A program made the position numbers and the translations under genes. Below the pieces are notes generated by a model that was not told where the DNA came from, ran no database searches, and was given only the letters and a program-made list of their open reading frames with translations. DNA of 64,000 nucleotides from Candidatus Gastranaerophilales bacterium (GTDB taxonomy: Bacteria; Cyanobacteriota; Vampirovibrionia; Gastranaerophilales; Gastranaerophilaceae), in NCBI GenBank assembly GCA_944324245.1, contig CALUVO010000105.1, positions 1-64,000 on the forward strand. The letters are read 5' to 3'. Numbering within the stretch: position 1 is the stretch's first letter; each line of letters starts with the position of its first letter. This document shows, piece after piece, positions 8,751-17,193 of the stretch.

Positions 8751-9828
8751 GTGTTTGCTCCTTTTTATTTCGTTTTATATACTGGCTTGACGATTCAAGA
8801 TTCAAACATTTTTTTCTTTTCTCATGTTCCTTGAGTATTTCCTCGGAACTGCAACATAAATCTTTGTCTTTATAATAAACACCGGCTGCAGTATTTATTA
8901 ATCCAATATCATAGCCGTCTAATTTATTTTCTATCAAATCCGGATATTTAGATGCAATCGTACCGCAGGGCCTTTTATCTTTGTCAAATAATTTTCCTAC
9001 ATAATAACCTGAGTTCAGCATTGCGTGTCTGACAGCAGCAGAATTAGAGTAAGTAACAAGTATGCAATTCAAAGAAGACAGTCTATACAATTCAATAAAA
9101 AATTCCAAAGACCATAAAGTAGGAAGTTTGGATGGCGTAAAAGCATCTAAAAATATAATATCATATTCTCCTGTAAGCCGCTTTATTGTATTTCTTGCAT
9201 CATCAAAATATGGAGTTAAAACAAAATTGTTGTTTCTAAGGCATTTTACTGTCCTTTTATTGCGCTGCGATATACAATGATAATATATATTATGTAAGAA
9301 GGCTTCTAATATATATTCAGGTATATAAACATACCTCCCAAATAAAAAACGTTTGATAAATGCCCTGTAAAATGGCTCTAAAAATTTTATATTATTTTTA
9401 TCACACAATATGCTCGATACAAGATTTGAGTCATTTGATATTTCGTCAAATAATGCATTAAATAGCATAAATGATATTTGCGGATACTGCTTAAAGAATC
9501 CGTCTTTTATAAATGGTGAGGTAAGAACAAGTTCTTTGTCATATTCAAGCAAATCTATTTTGATTTTTCCTTTATATTTTATTTGGATTAATTTTTTTAG
9601 CAGAGCTTTTGTATTATAGCCTATGCCATAACATATATCCAAGACTTTTATTTCTTGTTTTTTGATAAAAAATTTTCTTAGATTTAGCGGACGTACAAAC
9701 TTGGCCTCGGCTTCCTCTTTTGCCCCGAATACGGAGTGGTATATATCGTCTGCATCGTAATTATACAACCCTGTAGAACCATCTTGAGTAAATATAAATT
9801 TATAGTGTTTATTTGAATCATTAATCAT
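8737..9828 (-). CDS. MnmC-like (DUF752-type) SAM-dependent methyltransferase
   Basis: The 363-residue protein has a Rossmann methyltransferase core: motif I LDICYGIGYNTKALL at 63-77, an acidic cofactor residue near E95, and IIFLDAFTPSKLPTLW at 224-239. That last motif matches the D-x-F-x-P-x-K-x-P-x-x-W signature of the MnmC methyltransferase domain, which completes mnm5s2U in tRNA. Length exceeds a bare MnmC(m) domain because of an insert at about 105-195. It is the first gene of a minus-strand operon with the FAD oxidoreductase, ribE, ribBA and a GNAT gene. tRNA wobble-uridine methylation is likely by family; the exact substrate is inferred. Confidence 0.75.
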   Translation of the reverse strand: MINDSNKHYKFIFTQDGSTGLYNYDADDIYHSVFGAKEEAEAKFVRPLNLRKFFIKKQEIKVLDICYGIGYNTKALLKKLIQIKYKGKIKIDLLEYDKELVLTSPFIKDGFFKQYPQISFMLFNALFDEISNDSNLVSSILCDKNNIKFLEPFYRAFIKRFLFGRYVYIPEYILEAFLHNIYYHCISQRNKRTVKCLRNNNFVLTPYFDDARNTIKRLTGEYDIIFLDAFTPSKLPTLWSLEFFIELYRLSSLNCILVTYSNSAAVRHAMLNSGYYVGKLFDKDKRPCGTIASKYPDLIENKLDGYDIGLINTAAGVYYKDKDLCCSSEEILKEHEKRKKCLNLESSSQYIKRNKKEQTHACV

Positions 9829-9859
9829 GTTTATTATTATAAATTTTATTTTGTTTTAT

Positions 9860-9885
9860 GGATAATATTTAACATAATATTATCC
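9860..9885. promoter_or_regulatory. 10-bp inverted repeat in the divergent promoter region
   Basis: GGATAATATT (9860-9869) and AATATTATCC (9876-9885) are perfect complements around TAACAT. The site lies 32 bases upstream of the methyltransferase start and overlaps the first iterated repeat. It could be an operator or a cruciform. Confidence 0.4.
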
Positions 9886-10033
9886 ATATATATATCGTGT
9901 AGTTATATAGTGATAATACTATACAAAAACATTCAAGTATTGTTAATTATTATCGTTATATATCGCATAGTAATATATTGATAAATTGATTTGCTGTTTA
10001 ATACGTATTATCATTATATATCGAAACGTTATA
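9879..10033. repeat. Three iterated AT-rich repeats upstream of the response regulator
   Basis: Three related sequences start at 9879, 9949 and 10007. Each begins ATTATC, followed by a variable base and TATATATCG, and then ends in a TA-rich GTTATA-like sequence after 3-5 bases. The 17-base core ATTATCrTTATATATCG is nearly exact in copies 2 and 3. Spacing is 70 and 58 bases. They fill the divergent intergenic region 9829-10152 and are the natural candidates for binding sites of the adjacent response regulator or another regulator. Confidence 0.5.
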
Positions 10034-10152
10034 CATAAACTTTAAATTTTAAAATAAAAAATTATGATATTTAATTTTATTTTTTGGTGATGATGTAATA
10101 CTTCACTTAAATTATATTTTAGTTAGAAAATATTTTGAGAGAGGGATATATT

Positions 10153-10815
10153 ATGAAATCTATATCTATTCTTATGGTAGAAGATCATAAACTGCTAAGA
10201 GTTGGATTAAGATCGCTTTTTAATGATACAGATGATATAAAAGTCATTGCTGAAGCAGACAATGGCAAGGACGCTGTCGAGAAGGCTAAGGTAATGAATC
10301 CTGACGTTATTCTTATGGATATAGGTCTGCCTGATATTTCCGGTATTGAAGCCACAAAACGCATATTAGCCAATAATTTAGAACAGAAAATTATGATCTT
10401 AACCTCGCATATTGATGAAAAAGAGGTCATGGACGCTTTAAACGCCGGGGCTTATGCATATGTACTAAAAGACATAAATACCGAATTTCTTACAATGGTT
10501 ATAAAATCAGTGAATAAAGGCGCTATTTGGCTTGATCCTCAGATTGTACCCCTTATAAGGGACAAATCATCCTGTTTTATACCCCAGAAACAGAATTCCA
10601 GAGCAGCCTTCAGAGCCCAGCATGCTAATTTAACAGAAAGAGAATATGAAGTTTTAAAGTTGGTAGTAGACGGGCAATCAAACGCTGAAATTGCCTCTAC
10701 ATTAACGATTAGTGAACATACTGCAAAAGCACATGTTTGCAACATAATACAAAAACTTGTTGTTGATGACAGAACACAGGCGGCTGTTAAGGCTATTAAA
10801 GAAGGTCTAGTTTGA
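10153..10815 (+). CDS. NarL/FixJ-type response regulator (orphan)
   Basis: A 220-residue two-component regulator. The receiver domain (about 4-120) has the acidic pocket E10-D11, the phosphoacceptor D56 in VILMDIGLPD and a conserved K near 107. The C-terminal LuxR helix-turn-helix starts at LTEREYEVLKLV and ends near residue 220. I start at ATG 10153 because GAGAGAGGG lies upstream and it gives the normal receiver N-terminus; the frame also allows 10135. No histidine kinase gene is adjacent. It is divergent from the flavin operon with three iterated repeats between, and its last 9 bases overlap the convergent etfA. Confidence 0.9.
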   Translation: MKSISILMVEDHKLLRVGLRSLFNDTDDIKVIAEADNGKDAVEKAKVMNPDVILMDIGLPDISGIEATKRILANNLEQKIMILTSHIDEKEVMDALNAGAYAYVLKDINTEFLTMVIKSVNKGAIWLDPQIVPLIRDKSSCFIPQKQNSRAAFRAQHANLTEREYEVLKLVVDGQSNAEIASTLTISEHTAKAHVCNIIQKLVVDDRTQAAVKAIKEGLV

Positions 10816-11781
10816 TAACTTTTGTATTAATGAATTTATGACATCAACTGCATCACATTCTATTGCAAAATCAGCAGAATGCATAATAGGAGCATCTTTA
10901 TCAGTGTTTACGGCAATTATCTTATCAGAATTTGTAATGCCGGCTGTATGCTGCATAGCGCCTGATATGCCAAAGGCAATGTATAATTTAGGTGATACAG
11001 AGTTTCCTGTTTGTCCGACTTGAATATCTTGAGGCGCCCATCCCTGCTCTACTGCTGCTCTTGATGCAGCAGGTTTTGCTTTTAGCAATTCTGCCAGCTT
11101 GTAAATTAAATCAAAATTTTCTTTTGTTGTTAAGCCCAAACCTCCTGCTACAATTACATCTGAACAAGTCCAATCCTCGCTTACCTGTTTATAATCAATA
11201 GATATAATTTTAGGATTATCGATAAATTCAGTAATATCAGGGGTAATATAAGTAATATTCGGAGTACATTTGCATAAAGATGCACTATATTTGAACGCTC
11301 CAGATCTGACAGTGGCAAAATTGGGAGTTGTTTTTGAGGCTATAGATGCCATCAATTTGCCGCCATAAGTTGGTCTTGTAGCAATAAGATTAGCTGCATC
11401 ATCAATCTGTAAATCCGTACAATCTGCCGTTAGTCCGATATTAAGCTTTGATGCCAATCTTGGTGCTATATCACGACCGTCTTCTGTAGCGCCTATTAAT
11501 AGTATTTCAGGCCGATTGTCAAAAATAAAATCAGCAAGAATCTGTGCATAAAGTGATGTATTTTTTGTATTTAATAGTTCATTTTGCACAATAAATAAAT
11601 TTTGAACATTCAGTTCTCTCAAGTCATCTAGCGCTGCATTAATTGATTCTTTGTCTCCTAAAACAATACCGTCAACATTAAAACCTCTAAAATTATGCAA
11701 AGCATGTGAAATAATTTCTTTTGAAACTTTTGCTGCTTTGTTATTATCAAGTTCAATATATATAAGTGCTTTATTTGACAT
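10807..11781 (-). CDS. etfA: Electron transfer flavoprotein, alpha subunit
   Basis: FAD-binding subunit of ETF, which shuttles electrons between flavin dehydrogenases and a quinone reductase, or bifurcates them. The C-terminal FAD domain is intact: QVGQTGNSVSPKLYIAFG, then GISGAMQHTAG, at about 253-282, and the closing HSADFAIECDA. The N-terminal alpha/beta domain covers roughly 1-190. The 324-residue length is standard. It begins 1 base after etfB ends and is the last gene of nadB-nadC-etfB-etfA. I cannot decide from sequence alone whether this is a bifurcating type. Confidence 0.95.
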   Translation of the reverse strand: MSNKALIYIELDNNKAAKVSKEIISHALHNFRGFNVDGIVLGDKESINAALDDLRELNVQNLFIVQNELLNTKNTSLYAQILADFIFDNRPEILLIGATEDGRDIAPRLASKLNIGLTADCTDLQIDDAANLIATRPTYGGKLMASIASKTTPNFATVRSGAFKYSASLCKCTPNITYITPDITEFIDNPKIISIDYKQVSEDWTCSDVIVAGGLGLTTKENFDLIYKLAELLKAKPAASRAAVEQGWAPQDIQVGQTGNSVSPKLYIAFGISGAMQHTAGITNSDKIIAVNTDKDAPIMHSADFAIECDAVDVINSLIQKLSN

Positions 11782-11782
11782 T

Positions 11783-12574
11783 TTAAACCTTACATTTTTT
11801 TATTTTATCCAGAATAAAATCGGCACATTCATTAGCTGACAAGTTTTCTAATACTTCATTTGAACGTTCTATAATTGGCCGATATGCATTTTTAACCTGA
11901 GTCGGCGAACCTTTTAAACCTGTTTGTTCAGAAGATATATTAATTGCTTCAGCATCAAGAATTTCTATTTCCGATTTTTGTGACTTAATATAATCAGCTA
12001 TCGACGGAAGGAAGTTTGTGCTATTAACCTTGCATGCTATTAACGCAGGATAACTAAGCTGTAATCGCTGTTTATAAATACTTGTTTCTTTAATCAGTTC
12101 TATATAAATATCATTTGCATCTACAATTTCTGTGATATTTGTTGCCTGAGGTATATTTAATTTTTGAGCAAGACTTGACGGAGTTTGTGCTGTATCACCG
12201 TCTATTGCCTGCTGTCCGCAGATTATAAGGTCAAAGTCAGGAACTTTTGCTTCTATAAATTTAGATAAAGTATTAGCAGTAGCCAGCGTATCCGAACCGG
12301 AAAATTTTTTATCAGATAATAAATAAGCTTCATCACAACCTAAAGCTATTGCTTCTTTTAAAGAGTCTTTAGCTTGTAAAGGCCCCATTGATACAGCTAT
12401 AATCTTTACATCAGTTATAAACTTTTTTATTGCTTTTGCAATATGGATTGCACCATTATCATACGGGTTAATAATTGAATCCAGTCCTTCTCGCTGCATA
12501 GTATTATGTTCCGTCCATTTTATGTCAGCCGTGTCAGGAACCTGTTTTATACAAACTACAATGTTAAATGTCAT
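11783..12574 (-). CDS. etfB: Electron transfer flavoprotein, beta subunit
   Basis: Partner of EtfA; binds AMP or a second FAD. The 263-residue protein starts with NIVVCIKQVPDT, the family hallmark, and has ALGCDEAYLLSD and CGQQAIDGDTAQTPSSLAQKL, the nucleotide-binding region, at about 78-145. Its ATG follows directly on the nadC stop, with no gap, so the pair is translationally coupled to NAD synthesis genes. Neighbouring acyl-CoA dehydrogenase or FixC genes, the usual ETF partners, are absent here. Confidence 0.95.
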   Translation of the reverse strand: MTFNIVVCIKQVPDTADIKWTEHNTMQREGLDSIINPYDNGAIHIAKAIKKFITDVKIIAVSMGPLQAKDSLKEAIALGCDEAYLLSDKKFSGSDTLATANTLSKFIEAKVPDFDLIICGQQAIDGDTAQTPSSLAQKLNIPQATNITEIVDANDIYIELIKETSIYKQRLQLSYPALIACKVNSTNFLPSIADYIKSQKSEIEILDAEAINISSEQTGLKGSPTQVKNAYRPIIERSNEVLENLSANECADFILDKIKKCKV

Positions 12575-13420
12575 TTATAAAATATCCAATCCAAAATCTA
12601 ACACTGGTGCCTGCGCTACTATTGCGCTTGTCGAAATAACATCAACACCGGTTGAAGCAATTTCTTTTATAGTATTTATTTTAACATTTCCGCTTGCTTC
12701 TACAATAGCCTTGTGATTGATTAAGTATACGCATTTTTTCATTTCAAGCGGAGTCATATTATCCAGCATTATTATGTCACAACCCGTAGCTAGTGCTTCT
12801 TCTACCTGCTCATAAGTATCACATTCCACTTCGATTTTATGTGTGTGTGAAATATTTTGTTTGATTTTATTTACTGCATTTGTTAGTGAACCCGCATGCA
12901 TTATATGATTGTCTTTAATCATCACACAATCACTTAAATTAAACCTGTGCAGCTTTGCACCTCCTGTCATAACAGCATATTTTTCAAACATCCTAAACCC
13001 CGGTGTATTTTTGCGGGTATCGGTAACAAAAGCGTTATACTCGCCTATAGCATCCTGATAACGTTTTGTTTCTGTAGCAATGCCAGACATTCTTTGAATG
13101 TAGTTAAGAGCAGTTCTTTCGCCGATTAATACAGCTCTTGCAGGTCCATCAATCTTTGCAAGAGTTGTGCCAGATTTTACAAAATCTCCGTCATTACAGA
13201 AAAATTCAATCTCTACGTCTTTAGAAAGTATATCAAATACTTTTTTAAATACATTTAATCCGCAAACTACAGCATCACAGCGTGTATTAAGATAAGCTGT
13301 TAATGTATCTTCATCTGAATACAAAAAATCTGTAGTAATATCGCCAAAACCGATATCCTCTTTAAGAGCATTTTTAATATGTTCTTCCACAAGAAAATCA
13401 TGCAGTAACTTTTGAGTCAT
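12575..13420 (-). CDS. nadC: Nicotinate-nucleotide pyrophosphorylase (quinolinate phosphoribosyltransferase)
   Basis: Converts quinolinate and PRPP to nicotinate mononucleotide. The 281-residue protein shows family segments EDIGFGDITTDF, RTALNYIQRMSGIAT, DTRKNTPGFR and the phosphate-binding end VEASGNVKINTIKEIASTGVDVIS. I choose ATG 13420 (MTQKLL) with AGAGGA nine bases upstream; the frame is open to 13447. Either start overlaps the end of nadB, so the two are coupled. Second gene of the nadB-nadC-etfB-etfA operon. nadA is not in the window. Confidence 0.95.
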   Translation of the reverse strand: MTQKLLHDFLVEEHIKNALKEDIGFGDITTDFLYSDEDTLTAYLNTRCDAVVCGLNVFKKVFDILSKDVEIEFFCNDGDFVKSGTTLAKIDGPARAVLIGERTALNYIQRMSGIATETKRYQDAIGEYNAFVTDTRKNTPGFRMFEKYAVMTGGAKLHRFNLSDCVMIKDNHIMHAGSLTNAVNKIKQNISHTHKIEVECDTYEQVEEALATGCDIIMLDNMTPLEMKKCVYLINHKAIVEASGNVKINTIKEIASTGVDVISTSAIVAQAPVLDFGLDIL

Positions 13421-15041
13421 CGGCGAAATCCTCTTTATGTGCTGCAACAGTATTGCTTATATTATTTTGTTTTGTTTTAATTGTATCAGCTCTGTAATGA
13501 GCACCTATAGATTCTTTTCTGTCTAAAGCGGCATTTATTATTGATTTTGCAACATAAATCATATTTCTGAGTTCATATTCATCAATAGAGTTACATTTAT
13601 CTTTTTCATTGAAATCAGTTTCTATTTTATGAATTTCTGTATTTGCTCTTATCAAGGAACTTTCTGTTCTTATTATGCCCACATTATCCCACATTACTGT
13701 TTTTAATCTGTTTTTAAGAGATTGAATATTCTCTGTATCTAATAAATCAATTTCATTGTCAGAGTATTTTTTAATAGTATGTATAATTTTTTCGTCAATT
13801 ATGTTTGAAGTTTGTAATGACTCTTTTGAAAGAATATTGACAAGCTCATAAGCCGAAACTACGCATTCAAGAAGTGAATTGCTGGCTAATCTGTTTGCAC
13901 CGTGCAAGGAAGTGCACGCTGCTTCACCTATTGCATATAAGTTTTCTATAGATGTTTTGCCGTTAATTTCTGTTTTTATACCACCCATACAGTAATGTGC
14001 AGCAGGTGATACGGGTATATAATCTTTTGTAACATCAACACCGCTGTCAAGGCAGCTTTTATATATATTAGGGAATCTTTTTTTTAATTTTGAAATTTCA
14101 ATAGCAGAAGCATCCAGATATACTTTGTTGCCTCTGGAAAGTTGTGAATATATTGCGCGTGCAACTACATCTCTCGGAGCAAGATCTTTTTGGGGATGAC
14201 TTTCCATGAAATATTCACCTTTGTCATTTATAAGTTTCGCACCTTCGCCTCGCACAGATTCTGATATAAGAAATCTTGAATCATCATTTTCGATGCATAG
14301 AGCAGTTGGATGGAACTGTATAAATTCCATGTCTTTTATTTTTGCACCTGCTCTTATTGCAAGCGCAAGACCGTCTCCTGTAGTAACCGACGGATTTGTT
14401 GTATATTTGTATACTTGACCGGTACCGCCAGTTGCAAGTATTGTTACAGGTGCATATAATGTCTCATACTCTTTTGTGATTTCATTATATGAAATCAAAC
14501 CTCTGCATTTATTTTTTGAGTCTACAAGTAAATCTACTGCTAATGTTTGTTCATAAATAGTTATATTTGATGAAATAGAAGTGTCATTTTTTACTTTGTT
14601 TACGAGAGCTTTTTCTATACCATATCCTGTAGCATCGCCGCCAACGTGCAATATTCTTCTTACGCTGTGTGCACCTTCCAGAGTAAAATTCAACTCGTTT
14701 TTTTCATTGCGGTCAAATTCAACACCGTATTTTGCTAAATCTTCTATAGCATGTCGGCTGTTTTCAGAAACAAATTTAACAACATTAAAATCGCATAGAC
14801 CGCAGCCAGCTTTTATTGTATCAGCAACATGGAGACTTATTGAATCAGGTTTATTTTCTGGAAGAACACCAACTATACCTCCTTGTGCATATCGGGAATT
14901 ACACTCAGAAAGTTGTGATTTTGTCAGTATTAAAATTCCATCAGGGAGATTCATAGTTTGTGACAGTTTTATTGCTGCATAAAGACCTGCTACACCGCTG
15001 CCTACAATTATTACAGAATATGTTGAATGTTTCATCGGCAT
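13398..15041 (-). CDS. nadB: L-aspartate oxidase
   Basis: FAD enzyme that oxidises L-aspartate to iminoaspartate for NAD synthesis. The 547-residue protein has the FAD motif GSGVAGLYAA at 14-23, the family segment SRYAQGGI, MEFIQFHPTAL, the substrate-binding SESVRGEGAKL and the second FAD motif YAIGEAACTSLHGANRLASNS. An AGAGGT ribosome site supports the ATG at 15041; a second ATG is two codons in. In anaerobes NadB passes electrons to fumarate or another acceptor instead of oxygen. Here it heads an operon ending in etfB-etfA, which makes ETF a candidate acceptor. Confidence 0.95.
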   Translation of the reverse strand: MPMKHSTYSVIIVGSGVAGLYAAIKLSQTMNLPDGILILTKSQLSECNSRYAQGGIVGVLPENKPDSISLHVADTIKAGCGLCDFNVVKFVSENSRHAIEDLAKYGVEFDRNEKNELNFTLEGAHSVRRILHVGGDATGYGIEKALVNKVKNDTSISSNITIYEQTLAVDLLVDSKNKCRGLISYNEITKEYETLYAPVTILATGGTGQVYKYTTNPSVTTGDGLALAIRAGAKIKDMEFIQFHPTALCIENDDSRFLISESVRGEGAKLINDKGEYFMESHPQKDLAPRDVVARAIYSQLSRGNKVYLDASAIEISKLKKRFPNIYKSCLDSGVDVTKDYIPVSPAAHYCMGGIKTEINGKTSIENLYAIGEAACTSLHGANRLASNSLLECVVSAYELVNILSKESLQTSNIIDEKIIHTIKKYSDNEIDLLDTENIQSLKNRLKTVMWDNVGIIRTESSLIRANTEIHKIETDFNEKDKCNSIDEYELRNMIYVAKSIINAALDRKESIGAHYRADTIKTKQNNISNTVAAHKEDFADDSKVTA

Positions 15042-15303
15042 GATTTACCTCTTCATTTAATATTAATACAAATCAAAAATTTTTACTACTCTGCAAACAG
15101 GTAATTTGCATAAAAGAAATGTTGGAGTTATTGTAAATATGCAGGTTAAATAATAAAAATTTATTGTAATAATTTGTGCGTATATTGTTTTAAATTTATT
15201 TTGTTAACTTTTGTTAATAATTAAAACCATGACTAACAACTTTTTTTCTATTTAGTTATTAAGCAAATATAAACATAGACCTAGATTTTAAAACGGAGGG
15301 AAA

Positions 15304-15519
15304 ATGATACAACAACCTACATTGCCTGTACAGCAAACAGCCGTACAACAGCAATTACAACAAGGACAGGCGCCAGTTTATCCTACTGTGCCGGCACCCG
15401 AATTTAATGCTATTAAAATCAACATTACAGGTGCAAATGTTACTGCACCATCACTGCCGCAATTCCCGGATACAGTGCAACAACCTCAGCAAGAACAAAA
15501 AATAAATTATATGGCATAA
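15304..15519 (+). CDS. Small Pro/Gln-rich protein, 71 aa
   Basis: Not a known family. The peptide is rich in Gln, Pro and Val and contains PAPEFNAIKINITGANVTAP at about 34-53. The same motif, PAPEYNAIKINIVDPKVNAP, opens the 356-residue protein 150 bases downstream, so the two genes share an origin. A strong GGAGGG site precedes the ATG. No signal peptide or membrane segment is present. A hairpin with a short T run follows (15524-15549). Confidence 0.75.
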   Translation: MIQQPTLPVQQTAVQQQLQQGQAPVYPTVPAPEFNAIKINITGANVTAPSLPQFPDTVQQPQQEQKINYMA

Positions 15520-15523
15520 CTCT

Positions 15524-15549
15524 AAGCAACCAATCAAACGGTTGCTTTT
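15524..15549 (+). terminator. Short hairpin terminator after the 71-aa gene
   Basis: AAGCAACC (15524-15531) pairs with GGTTGCTT (15540-15547) and is followed by TT within TTTTATAA. It is a modest intrinsic terminator that would give the 71-residue gene its own transcript, with some read-through possible. Confidence 0.55.
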
Positions 15550-15672
15550 ATAAAGACTGATATAAATTTTGATATAAATTTGTTAAGATTTATTAAATAT
15601 TATTCCAGTAATAGCAATTTTGAATCTTGAGCTCTATTTAATAAGTACCAAGTATATTTAAAGGGGAAAAAC

Positions 15673-16743
15673 ATGATACAAGCACCTACTACAGCAAATT
15701 ATGGTTATGCAGCACAAGCACAACCATATTATACTCAACCCGCACCTGAGTATAATGCTATTAAAATTAATATTGTGGATCCAAAAGTAAATGCACCTGG
15801 CTCGCAAATAGCCGCTCCTGCTTACAATTATCCACAGGCACCGGTTTATAACTATCCTCAAGCACAAGCTCCGGTATATTATCCACCAGTTCAAATGGCA
15901 CCGGTACAACAACAGGGGCAAGTTGTAATGCAGCAACCTGCTCAACAAATACCCGCACAAGCACCAGTTACTGTACCGGAACCACAGGTAGTAAATCAAC
16001 AGACTGTAAATCAAGTACCGCCTTCAGTAATCGAACAGCTGCCTGCACAGCAGGTTCAGCCGCAGATTCCAGCTCCTGCAGCAGAAGCACAGGCACCCGC
16101 TCAACCAGCAGCACCTGCAGTAGATGTCCCTTCATTCACTCAAAGAATTAAATCTGATAATTTAGAAGATGTAGGAAAAGCAATAGAAGAGGTGGCTGAT
16201 ATTGCTCAAACAAGACCTGCTCCTGAATTGCTTGATACTGATTTAATGGAAGCTTTGTTAGGTGTAATCGGCAAAGACAGCAGTACTCTTGAAGCCCCTT
16301 CAGAAAAACAAAAAGAATTAAGACAGCAGTTGTTAGAAGGCAAACAGCTCTCTGAAGCAGATTTAGCTGAAGCAAACAAAATTACTCCGTTAGAGATGGC
16401 AGAAAGAAACAAACAATATGCACTGTTTACAACTGCAATTTTACAAGGCCAGTTAATTGATGAATTTAAGAAAACTAATAATGTAACTCCTGATATCAAA
16501 GATTTGCCCGGTATGGAACAGATTGTTTTAACAATTAAAGACAACCCGAATCCGATGTTGAGAGCAAGCGGTTTAGCAGCACTTGCATACAATGCAAGAC
16601 CTGAATATAAGCCGGTTATGAAAGAAATCTTTGAACTTTCTAAACAGGATGCAGATGAAAATGTAAGAAAAGTTGCAGAAGAAGGTCTGGCTAAACTTGC
16701 TACAGTTGTTGATGCAGCGCAAGCTCCCGCACAGGCAGCGTAA
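15673..16743 (+). CDS. Pro/Gln-rich protein with HEAT-like C-terminal domain, 356 aa
   Basis: Residues 1-30 are Tyr/Gln-rich; PAPEYNAIKINIVDPKVNAP at about 23-42 repeats the motif of the 71-residue neighbour. Residues 45-155 are low-complexity Pro/Gln/Ala/Val. Residues 155-350 are helical and contain a HEAT-like unit (NPNPMLRASGLAALAYNA, then a second helix pair near DADENVRKVAEEGLAKLATV). There is no signal peptide. The layout suggests a flexible linker attached to a protein-binding helical domain. AAAGGGGAAAAAC lies before the ATG, and a strong terminator follows at 16762. Confidence 0.75.
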   Translation: MIQAPTTANYGYAAQAQPYYTQPAPEYNAIKINIVDPKVNAPGSQIAAPAYNYPQAPVYNYPQAQAPVYYPPVQMAPVQQQGQVVMQQPAQQIPAQAPVTVPEPQVVNQQTVNQVPPSVIEQLPAQQVQPQIPAPAAEAQAPAQPAAPAVDVPSFTQRIKSDNLEDVGKAIEEVADIAQTRPAPELLDTDLMEALLGVIGKDSSTLEAPSEKQKELRQQLLEGKQLSEADLAEANKITPLEMAERNKQYALFTTAILQGQLIDEFKKTNNVTPDIKDLPGMEQIVLTIKDNPNPMLRASGLAALAYNARPEYKPVMKEIFELSKQDADENVRKVAEEGLAKLATVVDAAQAPAQAA

Positions 16744-16761
16744 ATAGAAATAGTATATATT

Positions 16762-16794
16762 AAAAAATCCCTGTTTGTTTAACAGGGATTTTTT
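16762..16794 (+). terminator. Strong intrinsic terminator
   Basis: A perfect 14-bp stem AAAAAATCCCTGTT/AACAGGGATTTTTT with loop TGTTT and a terminal T run. It follows the 356-residue gene by about 20 bases. Confidence 0.9.
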
Positions 16795-16845
16795 AATATT
16801 TGTAAATATATAGACCTCTTTTAAAAATTAAGCTTTAATAAAATT

Positions 16846-17190
16846 ATGTCTGAAGAAATTAGTGAAAAAGTAATAAATATTTTTAGCAAACACATAAAGC
16901 ACAAAGCAACAAACCCTGACGAAAAAGTCAAGACTTTTGCAGGTTTCAGCTATGTAAGAATGGACAAAGATGCTAACGGATATCCGTTTAAAGAAGAATA
17001 TCTTCTTGATTATGCAAAAGACTGTCACTACATAGTCAAGGTTATGAGAGATAAAAACGGCTCACCATCTTTATACAGCTATAATGTGCCAAATGACAAA
17101 CTTCTTGATTTTCTGTTGATGTTTAGAAATAATGAGCTTAACGGAACAATTATTGAAATAGATAAGTTTTTGCCGAAAAATATAATATAA
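16846..17190 (+). CDS. Unknown protein, 114 aa
   Basis: No family recognised. It is a mixed alpha/beta, soluble-looking protein with a Lys-rich N-terminal helix and no signal peptide or cysteine cluster. The stop codon is 3 bases before the radical-SAM gene, so it is almost certainly co-transcribed with it and with the RNase E/G gene beyond. No Shine-Dalgarno is visible before the ATG, which may be near the transcript start. Confidence 0.7.
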   Translation: MSEEISEKVINIFSKHIKHKATNPDEKVKTFAGFSYVRMDKDANGYPFKEEYLLDYAKDCHYIVKVMRDKNGSPSLYSYNVPNDKLLDFLLMFRNNELNGTIIEIDKFLPKNII

Positions 17191-17193
17191 GTT

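Noticed and set aside
9829-10152. Repeats upstream of the response regulator as a CRISPR array
   Set aside because: Repeats are AT-rich, not identical, irregularly spaced, and no cas gene is present.
15658-16375. Minus-strand ORFs opposite the Pro/Gln-rich genes
   Set aside because: Leu/Cys/Tyr-rich translations are the mirror of Gln/Pro repeats; no start signal.
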